Source: CAYZIC01 sp964478335
GTDB taxonomy: Bacteria > Verrucomicrobiota > Kiritimatiellia > RFP12 > DVOR01
DNA length: 48,302 nucleotides
Direction: 5' to 3'
Assembly (NCBI GenBank): GCA_964478335.1
Contig: CAYZIC010000010.1
Location: 1-48,302, forward strand
The notes below the pieces were generated by a model that worked only from the letters and a program-made list of their open reading frames with translations, had not been told where the DNA came from and did not search any database. Shown here one piece after another: positions 1-7,193 of this stretch. The first letter of the stretch is position 1, and each line of letters begins with the position of its first letter. The translations under genes were made by a program, and so were the position numbers.

Positions 1-13
1 TTGCGATGGGTAC

Positions 14-46
14 GAAAAAAGCCCCGCGGTGAGGCGGGGCTTTTGA
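14..46 (-). terminator. Rho-independent terminator of the RRM gene
   Basis: A 7-bp GC stem (21-27 with 34-40, GCCCCGC/GCGGGGC) with a 6-base loop is flanked by A6 on the left and T4 on the right. Read on the minus strand, a T6 run follows the stem, so it ends the RRM transcript whose stop codon lies about 27 bases upstream. Nearly the same 40-base sequence is the terminator at 16491-16526. Confidence 0.8.
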
Positions 47-72
47 AGTGCTTAAAAATTAAGCAGAGTGGC

Positions 73-495
73 TTACCACTGAGATTCGCGGGGTGCGCGA
101 TCGCCACGGTAACCGCCACGGTCACCACGGTCACCACCACGGAAACCACCACGGTCGCCACGGTCGCCGCCACGAAAACCACCACGGTCGCCGCCACGGA
201 AGCCGCCACGATCGCCGCCACGGAAACCACCGCGATCACCACGATCGGTGCGGGGCTTGGGCTGGGATTCGTTGACGCGGAGGGCGCGGCCGTCGAGATC
301 TTGGCCATTGAGTGCGTCGATAGCCGCTTGGGCTTGTTCGCCATCAGGCATTTCGACAAAGCCGAAACCTTTTGAGCGTCCAGACATGCGGTCGATCACG
401 ACGCGCGCAGCGCTCACTTCGCCGAATTGGCTAAAGGCTGCATTGAGGGTTTCATCGGTTGTCGCATATGCGAGATTGCCAACATAGATATCCAT
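73..495 (-). CDS. RRM-domain RNA-binding protein with RGG-rich tail
   Basis: A 140-residue protein. Residues 2-75 form one RNA recognition motif, with RNP2 (IYVGNL, residues 3-8) and RNP1 (KGFGFVEM, residues 42-49) both intact. Residues 84-135 are repeats of GDRGGFRGG type, and the protein ends APRESQW. The build matches the small glycine-rich RRM proteins of cyanobacteria and PVC bacteria, which bind single-stranded RNA and are often cold-induced; the RGG tail would add non-specific RNA binding. The ATG at 495 was chosen because the RRM begins at residue 2 and an AAGGAT ribosome site precedes it. The frame stays open upstream to 645, but that stretch has no RRM similarity and lies in the leader. 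The gene has its own promoter, a long leader and a terminator, so it is monocistronic. Specific RNA targets are unknown. Confidence 0.93.
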   Translation of the reverse strand: MDIYVGNLAYATTDETLNAAFSQFGEVSAARVVIDRMSGRSKGFGFVEMPDGEQAQAAIDALNGQDLDGRALRVNESQPKPRTDRGDRGGFRGGDRGGFRGGDRGGFRGGDRGDRGGFRGGDRGDRGGYRGDRAPRESQW

Positions 496-669
496 GTTAA
501 TCTGATCCTTATGTATCAACCACGTTTGTTGGGTTTGTAACGATATGAGAGAGACACATCCCGTGGTCTTATGTATCTGTCGCAGACGTCCATGTCTGCC
601 TAAACGGCAACTGCCAGGTTGCTGGCCAGCTGATCGTGCATTCAATCTGTATCTCTTATCTGGAGATAC
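496..669 (-). promoter_or_regulatory. Long 5' leader of the RRM gene
   Basis: About 174 bases separate the predicted transcription start from the ATG. The leader contains a 6-bp hairpin (GCAGAC 582-587 with GTCTGC 594-599) and a second pairing near 604-618 (GCAAC/GTTGC). Long structured leaders are typical of cold-shock mRNAs, so control by RNA folding is plausible but inferred. Confidence 0.45.
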
Positions 670-675
670 GGGATC

Positions 676-704
676 ACTATACGTGATCTTTTTTGAGTTG
701 TCAA
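676..704 (-). promoter_or_regulatory. Strong sigma-70 type promoter for the RRM gene
   Basis: On the minus strand, a consensus -35 TTGACA (699-704) is separated by exactly 17 bases from -10 TATAGT (676-681). The upstream DNA (705-800) is very AT-rich with repeated A tracts on the minus strand, resembling an UP element. Predicted start is near 669. Confidence 0.8.
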
Positions 705-859
705 CTCACTTTATTGGGTTTTGAGGCTTTTTTTTGCTTATTTGTGTTTCTTTTTATTAAAATTGGTTTTATTTTGCTTTTTTATGGGGCAAAGGTTTTT
801 TTAAGAGGGTAATCCCTGTTGGTGCTTTGTCGAATCGTGCGGGATCTTTCTTGGGGGGC

Positions 860-1125
860 TAGGACGAGGGTCGCCTCCCACCCCCAAACCCCCTACTGAG
901 TAAACTCAGCACAGAACTCCCCTCGCTGCGCTCGGCTCTCCTTGGTGGCCTGCGGCCACGGGTCGCTGAGCGGGTGGCGGAAGCAGTGGCTGCGCCACGC
1001 CTGCCACCTCGGTGGCAGGGCTCGCAAGCGAGCGGGACTGCGTGGGTGGCCTGCGGCTACGGGGCACTAAACTCGATCTGCGAGCGGTCTGTTTGCGCAA
1101 CGTAGCGAGACTTGCGAGCTCTAGG
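860..1125. repeat. Intergenic cluster of short GC-rich hairpins
   Basis: No credible gene lies in this gap. Small palindromes follow each other: GTGGCC-TGC-GGCCAC (945-959), GTGGC-TGC-GCCAC (986-998), CTGCCACC/GGTGGCAG (1001-1018), GCTCGC/GCGAGC (1020-1033) and GTGGCC-TGC-GGCTAC (1046-1060). The 19-mer GGTGGCCTGCGGCCACGGG recurs at 6986-7004 and, with one change, at 1045-1063. The stretch 700-860 is AT-rich and otherwise featureless apart from the promoter context. Confidence 0.6.
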
Positions 1126-1169
1126 GGGATTTTTGGTGCGTTTTGATGGGGGAATGGCGTGCTTTGACC

Positions 1170-1198
1170 TTGATTTTTGGCGGGGGTTGTGATACTAT
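1170..1198 (+). promoter_or_regulatory. Probable promoter of the lipoprotein-ddl-ftsQAZ operon
   Basis: TTGATT (1170-1175), a 17-base spacer and TACTAT (1193-1198) lie 30 bases before the first start codon. It is the only reasonable promoter pair between the repeat cluster and the operon. Both boxes deviate from consensus by two bases. Confidence 0.5.
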
Positions 1199-1228
1199 TC
1201 AGCTTTATCAATCTATTGAAAGGCTTTT

Positions 1229-1795
1229 ATGAAACATCTTCTTTTTTCTACAGTTGTTTTGGTATGCGGTGCTTTAATTGTGGGCTGTGGCGATGATGCG
1301 CCAGCTCCGGTAAAGGAGGAGATTCCTCAGGCTCCTGTGAAGGAGGAGGTTACTCTAGAAAATTTTGACTGGAATGACGAGGCGTATTTGGCGCTGAAAC
1401 GGGAGACGATTAAGGTCGTGTCGCTGGCTCAGGTGCAGGTGAGTAATTGCTGTGCAGAGGCGAAGGGTCGCTATGATGCGATTGCAGCGCAGTTTAAGCC
1501 AGAGCAGAAGGCTGAGCTTGCGGCGGCGTTGAAGGCTGACCAGGTCTATCAAGCTGCGCAGGGTGCGATTGCAGAGGCGAAGGATGCGTTGAAACAGGCG
1601 CGCGTCGTGGCTGTGAAGGCGTCTCAAAAGCCCGTCTTGGATCATTTTAAGAAGCTGACAGCTGCTGGCCAAAAGGCGCAGGATGAGATCAAGGCGCTGT
1701 TGGATCAGAGCTATGCGGTGATCAAGGAGCAGGATGAGGCTTTTCGTAAGCGGTTGGAGGCTAAGCAGGCTCCTGCTACGCCGGCTAAGCAGTAA
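1229..1795 (+). CDS. Predicted lipoprotein, hypothetical
   Basis: A 188-residue protein. Residues 1-20 form a lipoprotein signal peptide: positive start, hydrophobic core and a lipobox (LIVGC) with Cys20 as the expected lipidation site. A short Pro/Glu/Lys/Val linker follows, then a long Ala/Glu/Lys-rich helical region (about 50-175) that probably forms a coiled coil. I do not recognise a family. A GAAAGG ribosome site precedes the ATG. It is first in the transcript and only 18 bases before ddl, so it is likely co-expressed with the division genes. An envelope role is inferred from the signal and context alone; no catalytic motif is visible. Confidence 0.8.
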   Translation: MKHLLFSTVVLVCGALIVGCGDDAPAPVKEEIPQAPVKEEVTLENFDWNDEAYLALKRETIKVVSLAQVQVSNCCAEAKGRYDAIAAQFKPEQKAELAAALKADQVYQAAQGAIAEAKDALKQARVVAVKASQKPVLDHFKKLTAAGQKAQDEIKALLDQSYAVIKEQDEAFRKRLEAKQAPATPAKQ

Positions 1796-1813
1796 TCGTA
1801 AAGGGATCTCTCA

Positions 1814-2722
1814 ATGGCTATGAAAACTGTTGCGGTGGTAATGGGTGGGAATTCGCATGAAGCGGAGATCTCGTTGCTCTCTGGAGCTCGAGTCTGTGAG
1901 GCGCTTGTTGCTGCTGGCTATACAGTGCGGGCGTGTCGGTTGACGCGTGATGCTGTCGATGAGATCCCGACAGATGTGGATGTGGTCTTTATTGCGCTCC
2001 ATGGAGGCTATGGTGAGGGTGGTGATTTGCAGGCGGACTTGAATGGTCTGGGTCTGCCCTACACGGGGCCTGGTGCGCAAACGAGCCGCATTGCGATGGA
2101 CAAGCTATTGACGCGCAATCTATTGGTAGGTGCAGGCATCCCGATGGCGGCGAGTACGTCGATTGTGGATGATGCGATCCCGCAGGTGTCGCCGTTGGCC
2201 TTGCCGGTGGTGGTAAAGCCACCGCGCGATGGATCGAGTGTGGGCTTGTCTCTGGTGCAATCTCCTGAGGGGTGGCTGGATGCGGCGGTATTGGCGTGTC
2301 GGGCAGATCCTAAGGGAGAGGCGATGGTCGAGGCGTACATCCCTGGCCGTGAATTAACGGTCAGTGTGGTGCGTGGGCGGGCTTTGCCTGTGGTGGAGAT
2401 CGTGGCGCCGGGTGGTTGGTATGATTATGAGGCGAAGTATGCGAGTGAGCAGACGCGGTACACCTTTCCGAAGGAGGATGAGGTAATGGCGCATTTGCAG
2501 CGTCTTGCGGAGCGGGTCTTTGAGGTGCTGGGCTGCCGTGGAGTCTGCCGGGTTGACTTTAGGTTGACTCCGGAGAATGAACCGTATGTGCTGGAGGTAA
2601 ATACGGTGCCCGGGTGCACGAGTCATAGTTTGTTGCCTATGGCGGCTGAGCGAGCTGGGGTTGCCTTTGAGGCGCTCTGTGCGCAACTGGTGGAATGTGC
2701 CCAATGTGACGAGTCGAACTAA
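1814..2722 (+). CDS. ddl: D-alanine--D-alanine ligase
   Basis: An ATP-grasp enzyme of 302 residues, the usual length for DdlB. It joins two D-alanines in the cytoplasm to make the terminal dipeptide of the peptidoglycan stem. The N-terminus carries the family pattern MGGNSHEAEISLLSG. The dipeptide-ligase segments FIALHGGYGEGG, PYTGPGA and the ATP-grasp stretch VVKPPRDGSSVG follow. The C-terminal metal and substrate region LEVNTVPGCTSHSLLP is complete. The ATG at 1814 has an AAGGGA ribosome site seven bases upstream; a second ATG at 1820 is possible. It lies between a lipoprotein gene and ftsQ, as in many division-cell-wall clusters, although the usual murB/murC neighbours are absent. Confidence 0.96.
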   Translation: MAMKTVAVVMGGNSHEAEISLLSGARVCEALVAAGYTVRACRLTRDAVDEIPTDVDVVFIALHGGYGEGGDLQADLNGLGLPYTGPGAQTSRIAMDKLLTRNLLVGAGIPMAASTSIVDDAIPQVSPLALPVVVKPPRDGSSVGLSLVQSPEGWLDAAVLACRADPKGEAMVEAYIPGRELTVSVVRGRALPVVEIVAPGGWYDYEAKYASEQTRYTFPKEDEVMAHLQRLAERVFEVLGCRGVCRVDFRLTPENEPYVLEVNTVPGCTSHSLLPMAAERAGVAFEALCAQLVECAQCDESN

Positions 2723-2734
2723 GATAGGTATAGC

Positions 2735-3574
2735 ATGGCAAAGAAGAAGAGATCCTCAAAATCCCAATCGGCACCTTTTAGCATGGCGACAGTGTTGCAG
2801 TCGGTGCTTTTTAGAAAGAGCCTGGGTCTGGTTGCTTTTATTGGCTTGATTTGGGGCGTGGGTGCTTTGATCTCGTGGGGGTATGCGCGCTACTTGACGC
2901 AGAATAAGTTTTTTCATTTAGAGCCCGACCAGGTGGTTATCCGTGGTTGCCAGACGTGCCCACCCGAGACGATTAAGAGCTGGCTTGAGCTGGATCAGGG
3001 AGAGGGATGTAACCTCTTTACGCTGACGCAAAGTAACAAGATCGATCGCATTAAGGCGAGTGCGCCTATTTTGCGCAATGTGTCGATGTCTGTGAAGCTG
3101 CCTAATCAGGTGGTGATCACGATTGAAGAACGCGAACCGCTTTTGCGTTTGCCTCGTCAGTACATGATGGTTGATCAGGATGGGATGGTCTTTCGTTACC
3201 GGCATCTGCGTAGCGGCTTGCCTATGGTGTGTGATTTTGAAGAGGCGACGACGCTGGTGCCAGGCGAAACGCTCCCGCAGTACATGATGGCGGCGATTCA
3301 TTTGGCGCAAGCTGCGAGCGTCATTGATTTTGGCGATCGTCTGACGCGCATCGCCTTGCTCAATGCAGCGATGCCTGATGATGGATTGATGTTGACCTTT
3401 GCCTCTGGTAAGCAGGCAAAAATTGCATGGCCGGATCTCTCGACGGAGTCAGCACAATCGCCGGTCATGGTCAAAACATTGCAACGATTAGCAATGGTGA
3501 TGCGTTCGCCAAATAACTTGAGGGCGGTCTTTTTTAATGCGACCGTGCCGATGATCATTTCAACGTCCCACTAG
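2735..3574 (+). CDS. ftsQ: Cell division protein FtsQ
   Basis: A 279-residue bitopic inner-membrane protein. A short basic cytoplasmic tail (residues 1-26) leads into one transmembrane helix (about 30-52) and then a periplasmic part with a POTRA domain (about 60-135, ending in the typical ITIEEREPLLRL) and a beta domain. In the divisome FtsQ links early FtsZ-ring proteins to FtsL, FtsB and the septal synthase. The POTRA segment contains a CQTC pair, which could form a disulfide. The gene starts 12 bases after ddl and is followed 21 bases later by ftsA, the classic order. Identity rests on topology, the POTRA pattern and context, as sequence conservation in this family is low. Confidence 0.9.
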   Translation: MAKKKRSSKSQSAPFSMATVLQSVLFRKSLGLVAFIGLIWGVGALISWGYARYLTQNKFFHLEPDQVVIRGCQTCPPETIKSWLELDQGEGCNLFTLTQSNKIDRIKASAPILRNVSMSVKLPNQVVITIEEREPLLRLPRQYMMVDQDGMVFRYRHLRSGLPMVCDFEEATTLVPGETLPQYMMAAIHLAQAASVIDFGDRLTRIALLNAAMPDDGLMLTFASGKQAKIAWPDLSTESAQSPVMVKTLQRLAMVMRSPNNLRAVFFNATVPMIISTSH

Positions 3575-3595
3575 GGGCTATAGAGGAGCCTATCG

Positions 3596-4801
3596 ATGAG
3601 TACACCGATTGTAGCCCTAGATGTGGGCACAGAATTCACCACTGCTGTTGCGGGTGAAAGCACCGACAAGGGAATTGAGATTTTTGGTTCGGCGAGCGTG
3701 CCGACCTATGGGGTAGCCAAGGGGCAGATCGTTGACATCGAGCGTGCGACGGGGTCAATAAAACAGGTCATCCATGCGCTCTCAGATTCGGCGAATATCA
3801 CGGTCAATACGGTGCTTGCGACCTTTTCGTCTGGTTCGGTGCACTATACCACCTGCACGGGGCAGCACACGATCCACCCCAAGGAGGCGATCACGGAGGA
3901 CGAGATCTATGCAGTACTTGACAATGCCAACTCAAATCCCCTACCCGATGACCACGTCTATCTCTATTCTTTTAAGCAGCTCTACTCTGTGGATGGTCAG
4001 CCTGGGGTGAAAAATCCTCTGGGTATGCGCTGTGGCAAGCTCGAGCTCAATACATTGCGTGCGTCTGCGCCACAAATCCATGTGGAGAACCTCCGCACGG
4101 CGATCGAAAATGCCTCTTTGAGTGTTGCGCCTGGGGACATATTGCTCTCCCCAGTTGCCGATGCCTATGCCTTGGCCTCTAAGGAAGAGCGCGATGCGGG
4201 TGTGCTCGTCATCAATTTGGGAGCTGGCACGATTGATTACATTGCCATTGCCAGCAGTATCGTCATTGCCTGCGGTTCATTGGCGGTGGGGAGCAAACAC
4301 ATCAACAATGATTTGGCCAAGGCCTTTCAGATTACCATTCGGCAAGCGGAAGTGCTCAAAATGAATTTTGGTGCGGCGATCATTCAGCCGGAGCATGCAG
4401 ATGACCGCACGACGCTACCTGCGAGCTTTGGCACGGTGGCGCGCTCGATCAGCGTCCATGCGATCCAAACGGTGATTAATGCGCGTTTGGATGAATCACT
4501 GCGGATTATCCAGGAGACGCTGCAGCAGCAAGGGCTCTTGCATATGCTCCACGATCACATCATTTTGACCGGCAGTACGGCTGCGCTACCGGGTATCGTC
4601 AAGCTCGCAGAAAACATCTTTCAAATACCGACTCGCTGTGCGAGCGAGATCCACGCAGTCAAATGGCTCAACCCGCCCCCCGACATCAACCAATACAGCA
4701 GTGCGGCAGGAGCCGTCGTCTGGGCGGCGAAGCATGCCACCAATAAGCAGGATCCATCTGCTGGATTCATAAAAAAAGTGATTAACTTTCTCGTCAACTA
4801 A
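3596..4801 (+). CDS. ftsA: Cell division protein FtsA
   Basis: A 401-residue actin-fold ATPase that tethers FtsZ to the membrane. The N-terminal phosphate-1 loop (VALDVGTEFTTAV), the FtsA-specific 1C subdomain (about 85-160) with the KQLYSVDG pattern, the phosphate-2 loop (VINLGAGTIDYIAI) and the adenosine motif (HIILTGSTAALPGI) are all present in order. The last residues (AGFIKKVINFLVN) form a short amphipathic helix, the expected membrane-targeting sequence. The start has a GAGGAG ribosome site. ftsZ begins nine bases downstream. Length and motifs are ordinary, in contrast to the divergent FtsZ next door. Confidence 0.95.
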   Translation: MSTPIVALDVGTEFTTAVAGESTDKGIEIFGSASVPTYGVAKGQIVDIERATGSIKQVIHALSDSANITVNTVLATFSSGSVHYTTCTGQHTIHPKEAITEDEIYAVLDNANSNPLPDDHVYLYSFKQLYSVDGQPGVKNPLGMRCGKLELNTLRASAPQIHVENLRTAIENASLSVAPGDILLSPVADAYALASKEERDAGVLVINLGAGTIDYIAIASSIVIACGSLAVGSKHINNDLAKAFQITIRQAEVLKMNFGAAIIQPEHADDRTTLPASFGTVARSISVHAIQTVINARLDESLRIIQETLQQQGLLHMLHDHIILTGSTAALPGIVKLAENIFQIPTRCASEIHAVKWLNPPPDINQYSSAAGAVVWAAKHATNKQDPSAGFIKKVINFLVN

Positions 4802-4810
4802 GGAGAGGCT

Positions 4811-5944
4811 ATGATTGCAGACGATTTTATTTTGATTGCTCTTGGTGGTGCCGCTTGTCAATTGGCGACAGCGATTCATGCGCACAACCGGGGTGGCTTA
4901 CGCACGCTTTTACTTGATACCGATGACACGACCGCCAACCAATTCGAGCCTACAGATGGCCTCAATATCCAGCTTTTTGGCACGGCTCGCCTCAGTGGTA
5001 AACCTACAGGAGGTGATATTGCCCTTGCCAAGAGTGCCTTTAATGACAATGCGCCCGAGATTGCGACCTTTTTAAATAGTGTAACGACGGCGATCGTCTT
5101 GACGTGCACAGGAGGCGGTACCGCAGGTGCGATGCCAGAGATCCTCGAGCTCCTCCAAGCACGGGGCATTGCGACGCTCACGATCGCAACGACACCGTTT
5201 GCCTTTGAGGGGAGCTCCCGTCAAACGGCATCTCGTGCGATCATTCCAATTATTGAGGAAATGAGCGAGGCGATCTCGATCATTCCTCTGGATAGTCTCT
5301 GTCCTGCGATCGACCAAGATCAAACGATTACAGCGACCTTTGTCCGAGTGGCGCAGATCCTCTGCGATCATGTCAATTCGCTCTGGAAGCTGATCGCAAA
5401 ACCAGCATTTTTGGCCTTTGATCTCGTCAAATTCAACAAGCTCATTAGCTCCTTTACTGGGGCGAAGATGCGATTTGCCTCGACGCTCGCCTCTGGCGAT
5501 ACGCGCGCCATCGATGCGACAGAGGCGCTTTTGCACCATCCGCTCTTTATCGATAAAAATCAAAACCTCTTGACGACCGCAACCTATGTGCTGGTCGGTA
5601 TCCGGGCGACGGATTCGCTCAAGCTCTCAGAAATCGCCAATGTCATGGCGTGTCTGCGTAGCCAATGCAATGCGACTTGCGAGATCGACTTGGGCACGAG
5701 TATCGACCCAGACTTGGGGGATGATCTCGCACTCTCGGTGATCGCCTTGGTCAATCCCAATGCGCCTCAACCAGACCTCCTCGATGACGCTAAGCCTAGC
5801 ACCAAGCCCAAACGCCCGAGTAAGGGTAAGCATAAGATTGGCCTGTCAATGGATATCTTTGCCGATGCAGACAAGACTTACCACAATGGTGTCAATCTCG
5901 ATACGCCAACTTACGAGCGTCGCAACATCCGCCTCAGGCGTTAA
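4811..5944 (+). CDS. ftsZ: Divergent FtsZ
   Basis: A 377-residue tubulin-superfamily GTPase recognisable as FtsZ but with altered nucleotide and catalytic loops. The T4 signature reads GGGTAGA (101-107) instead of GGGTGTG. The T1 loop, usually GGGGGN, reads LGGAAC (11-16). The segment PFAFEGSSR (129-137) and the helix H7 region are recognisable. In the T7 loop the usual NxDxAD aligns with AFDLVK (202-207), so the Asn and the second catalytic Asp appear replaced. A flexible linker (about 320-355) leads to a C-terminal LDTPTYERR (363-371), which resembles the FtsA-binding peptide (LDIPxFLRR). It follows ftsA by nine bases with an AGGAG ribosome site. It probably still polymerises with FtsA; reduced or altered GTP hydrolysis is an inference. 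Divergent FtsZ proteins are known in the PVC group. Confidence 0.88.
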   Translation: MIADDFILIALGGAACQLATAIHAHNRGGLRTLLLDTDDTTANQFEPTDGLNIQLFGTARLSGKPTGGDIALAKSAFNDNAPEIATFLNSVTTAIVLTCTGGGTAGAMPEILELLQARGIATLTIATTPFAFEGSSRQTASRAIIPIIEEMSEAISIIPLDSLCPAIDQDQTITATFVRVAQILCDHVNSLWKLIAKPAFLAFDLVKFNKLISSFTGAKMRFASTLASGDTRAIDATEALLHHPLFIDKNQNLLTTATYVLVGIRATDSLKLSEIANVMACLRSQCNATCEIDLGTSIDPDLGDDLALSVIALVNPNAPQPDLLDDAKPSTKPKRPSKGKHKIGLSMDIFADADKTYHNGVNLDTPTYERRNIRLRR

Positions 5945-5946
5945 CC

Positions 5947-6882
5947 ATGCTCCCTGGGCTCCCAATGATCGAGACGATCAATCAATTTCTCGACCAGATG
6001 CGCTACCGTAAAGGGTTCGCGCAGAGCACGATTAGTGCCTACCATGCCGACATCACCTATCTCTGTGCTTTTCTCCACAAGCGACACATCAGCTCGTGGT
6101 CGCAAACGACCTATGCACTCTTGCTCGATGCGATCTCGGATTTGGGGGAGCGAGACTATGCTCAGAGCTCAATTGCACGATTTACGGCGTCGTGGCATTC
6201 CTTTTTTCAGTGGCTCTATATCAAGGGACTCCATCATGTGGATCCATCGGCTAAGATCATCATTCGTAATCAGTCGAGGCGTTTGCCTAAGATCATTCAG
6301 GAGCACCCACTCATTGAGCTAATCGAGATGGTACCGTTTGATTCTGGTGAACATACTCGCAATCGTCTCATACTCGAATTGCTCTACAGTTGTGGGCTAC
6401 GTGTGAGCGAATTGACCTCGCTGGCGATTGGCAATATCAACTGGGTCGATCAGCTAATCTTGATCAAGGGTAAGGGGAATAAGGAGCGGCAGGTGCCTTT
6501 TGGGGAACACGCACTCGATGCGATGGGGCGTTGGCTGCCCTATCGTGAGCAAATCGTGAAGCAGGCTAAGGGGGCATTGCGTCAACGCAACCAGTTGCCG
6601 GGTGCGCCGTTGTTGATTGGTCCTCGTGGAGGCCAAATGTCTCGGGCGACGGTGGCGCAGATTGTGCATGAGACGATTCATGCGCACTTGCCTGAGGGAT
6701 CTGAGGCTACCCCGCATACTCTGCGGCACGCTTTTGCTACGCACCTATTACAACATGGCGCTCCGATCAATGAGATTCAAGAGCTCTTGGGTCATGCGTC
6801 GATCTCAACAACGCAAATCTACACGCATGTCGATGAGGCGGCAATCGCGGAGATCCACCGCAAGTTTCATCCACGAGGCTGA
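5947..6882 (+). CDS. xerC: Tyrosine recombinase of XerC/XerD type
   Basis: A 311-residue site-specific recombinase. Residues 8-100 form the SAM-like core-binding domain and 120-305 the catalytic domain. The catalytic set is complete: Arg152 (LRVSEL), Lys176 (KGKGNKER), His257 and Arg260 (HTLRH), His283 (LGHAS) and nucleophile Tyr292. Length and motifs fit the housekeeping XerC/XerD enzymes that resolve chromosome dimers at dif; XerC and XerD cannot be told apart here. It starts two bases after ftsZ with only a weak ribosome site, suggesting translational coupling; a second ATG at 5965 is an alternative start. Linkage to ftsZ fits a role at the septum. No integrase-type extensions and no nearby attachment repeats were seen. 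Confidence 0.9.
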   Translation: MLPGLPMIETINQFLDQMRYRKGFAQSTISAYHADITYLCAFLHKRHISSWSQTTYALLLDAISDLGERDYAQSSIARFTASWHSFFQWLYIKGLHHVDPSAKIIIRNQSRRLPKIIQEHPLIELIEMVPFDSGEHTRNRLILELLYSCGLRVSELTSLAIGNINWVDQLILIKGKGNKERQVPFGEHALDAMGRWLPYREQIVKQAKGALRQRNQLPGAPLLIGPRGGQMSRATVAQIVHETIHAHLPEGSEATPHTLRHAFATHLLQHGAPINEIQELLGHASISTTQIYTHVDEAAIAEIHRKFHPRG

Positions 6883-6883
6883 G

Positions 6884-7004
6884 GCGGCTACGCCGCTGGA
6901 ATGTCGAATGTCGCGGTGGGAGCGCCGCGACCTATACACGACCGTAGGTCGTGCCCGCACGGCGAGCTTGCGAGCGAGTAGCGTGGGTGGCCTGCGGCCA
7001 CGGG
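6884..7004. repeat. Hairpin cluster after xerC
   Basis: Directly after the xerC stop come GCGGC-TAC-GCCGC (6884-6896), CGCGG/CCGCG (6912-6928), ACGACC-GTA-GGTCGT (6938-6952) and GTGGCC-TGC-GGCCAC (6987-7001). The last lies inside a 19-mer shared with 944-962. The run GGAATGTCGAATG after the first hairpin parallels the TAGAATG run after the hairpin at 27927. No coding sequence is supported. Confidence 0.6.
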
Positions 7005-7041
7005 TAGTGGGGCCTGCGAGGTTTTTTAACCACAAAAGACA

Positions 7042-7110
7042 CAAAATCCAATGAGGGTACGCCATGGGGGCTCGTGCCTCGCTCCAATGGCGCACCCTCA
7101 TTGGATTTTG
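7042..7110. repeat. Long near-perfect inverted repeat
   Basis: Two 24-base arms (7042-7065 and 7087-7110) pair at 23 of 24 positions around a 21-base loop that is itself GC-rich. The outer arm sequence is CAAAATCCAATGAGGGT. It lies between the convergent ends of xerC and nnr. It lacks a T run typical of terminators and may be a small non-autonomous mobile or REP-like element. Confidence 0.75.
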
Positions 7111-7121
7111 GGATAGCTAGA

Positions 7122-7154
7122 GGTGGGGCTGCTGCCCCACACCCTGCTTATTGA
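7122..7154 (+). repeat. Hairpin with conserved CTGCTTATTGA tail (copy 1)
   Basis: Stem GTGGGGC (7123-7129) and GCCCCAC (7134-7140) with loop TGCT, followed by ACCCTGCTTATTGA. Two related copies lie at 16350-16381 and 28782-28813 with different but still paired stems. Confidence 0.6.
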
Positions 7155-7193
7155 CCTGACGGCGTTGTCGACTTGCTCACAAATGACTGCGGG

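Noticed and set aside
1..375. Plus-strand Thr/Ala-rich open frame over the RRM gene
   Set aside because: It is the antisense of the RGG repeats; the minus strand carries an intact RRM with promoter and terminator.
496..645. N-terminal extension of the RRM protein
   Set aside because: No RRM similarity, lies in the predicted leader, and the ATG at 495 has a good ribosome site.
906..1211. Minus-strand open frame in the hairpin cluster
   Set aside because: It consists of palindromic repeat sequence, has no ribosome site and no homology that I recognise.
5947..6882. Phage or integrative-element integrase
   Set aside because: Length, motifs and coupling to ftsZ fit XerC/XerD; there are no attachment repeats or phage genes nearby.
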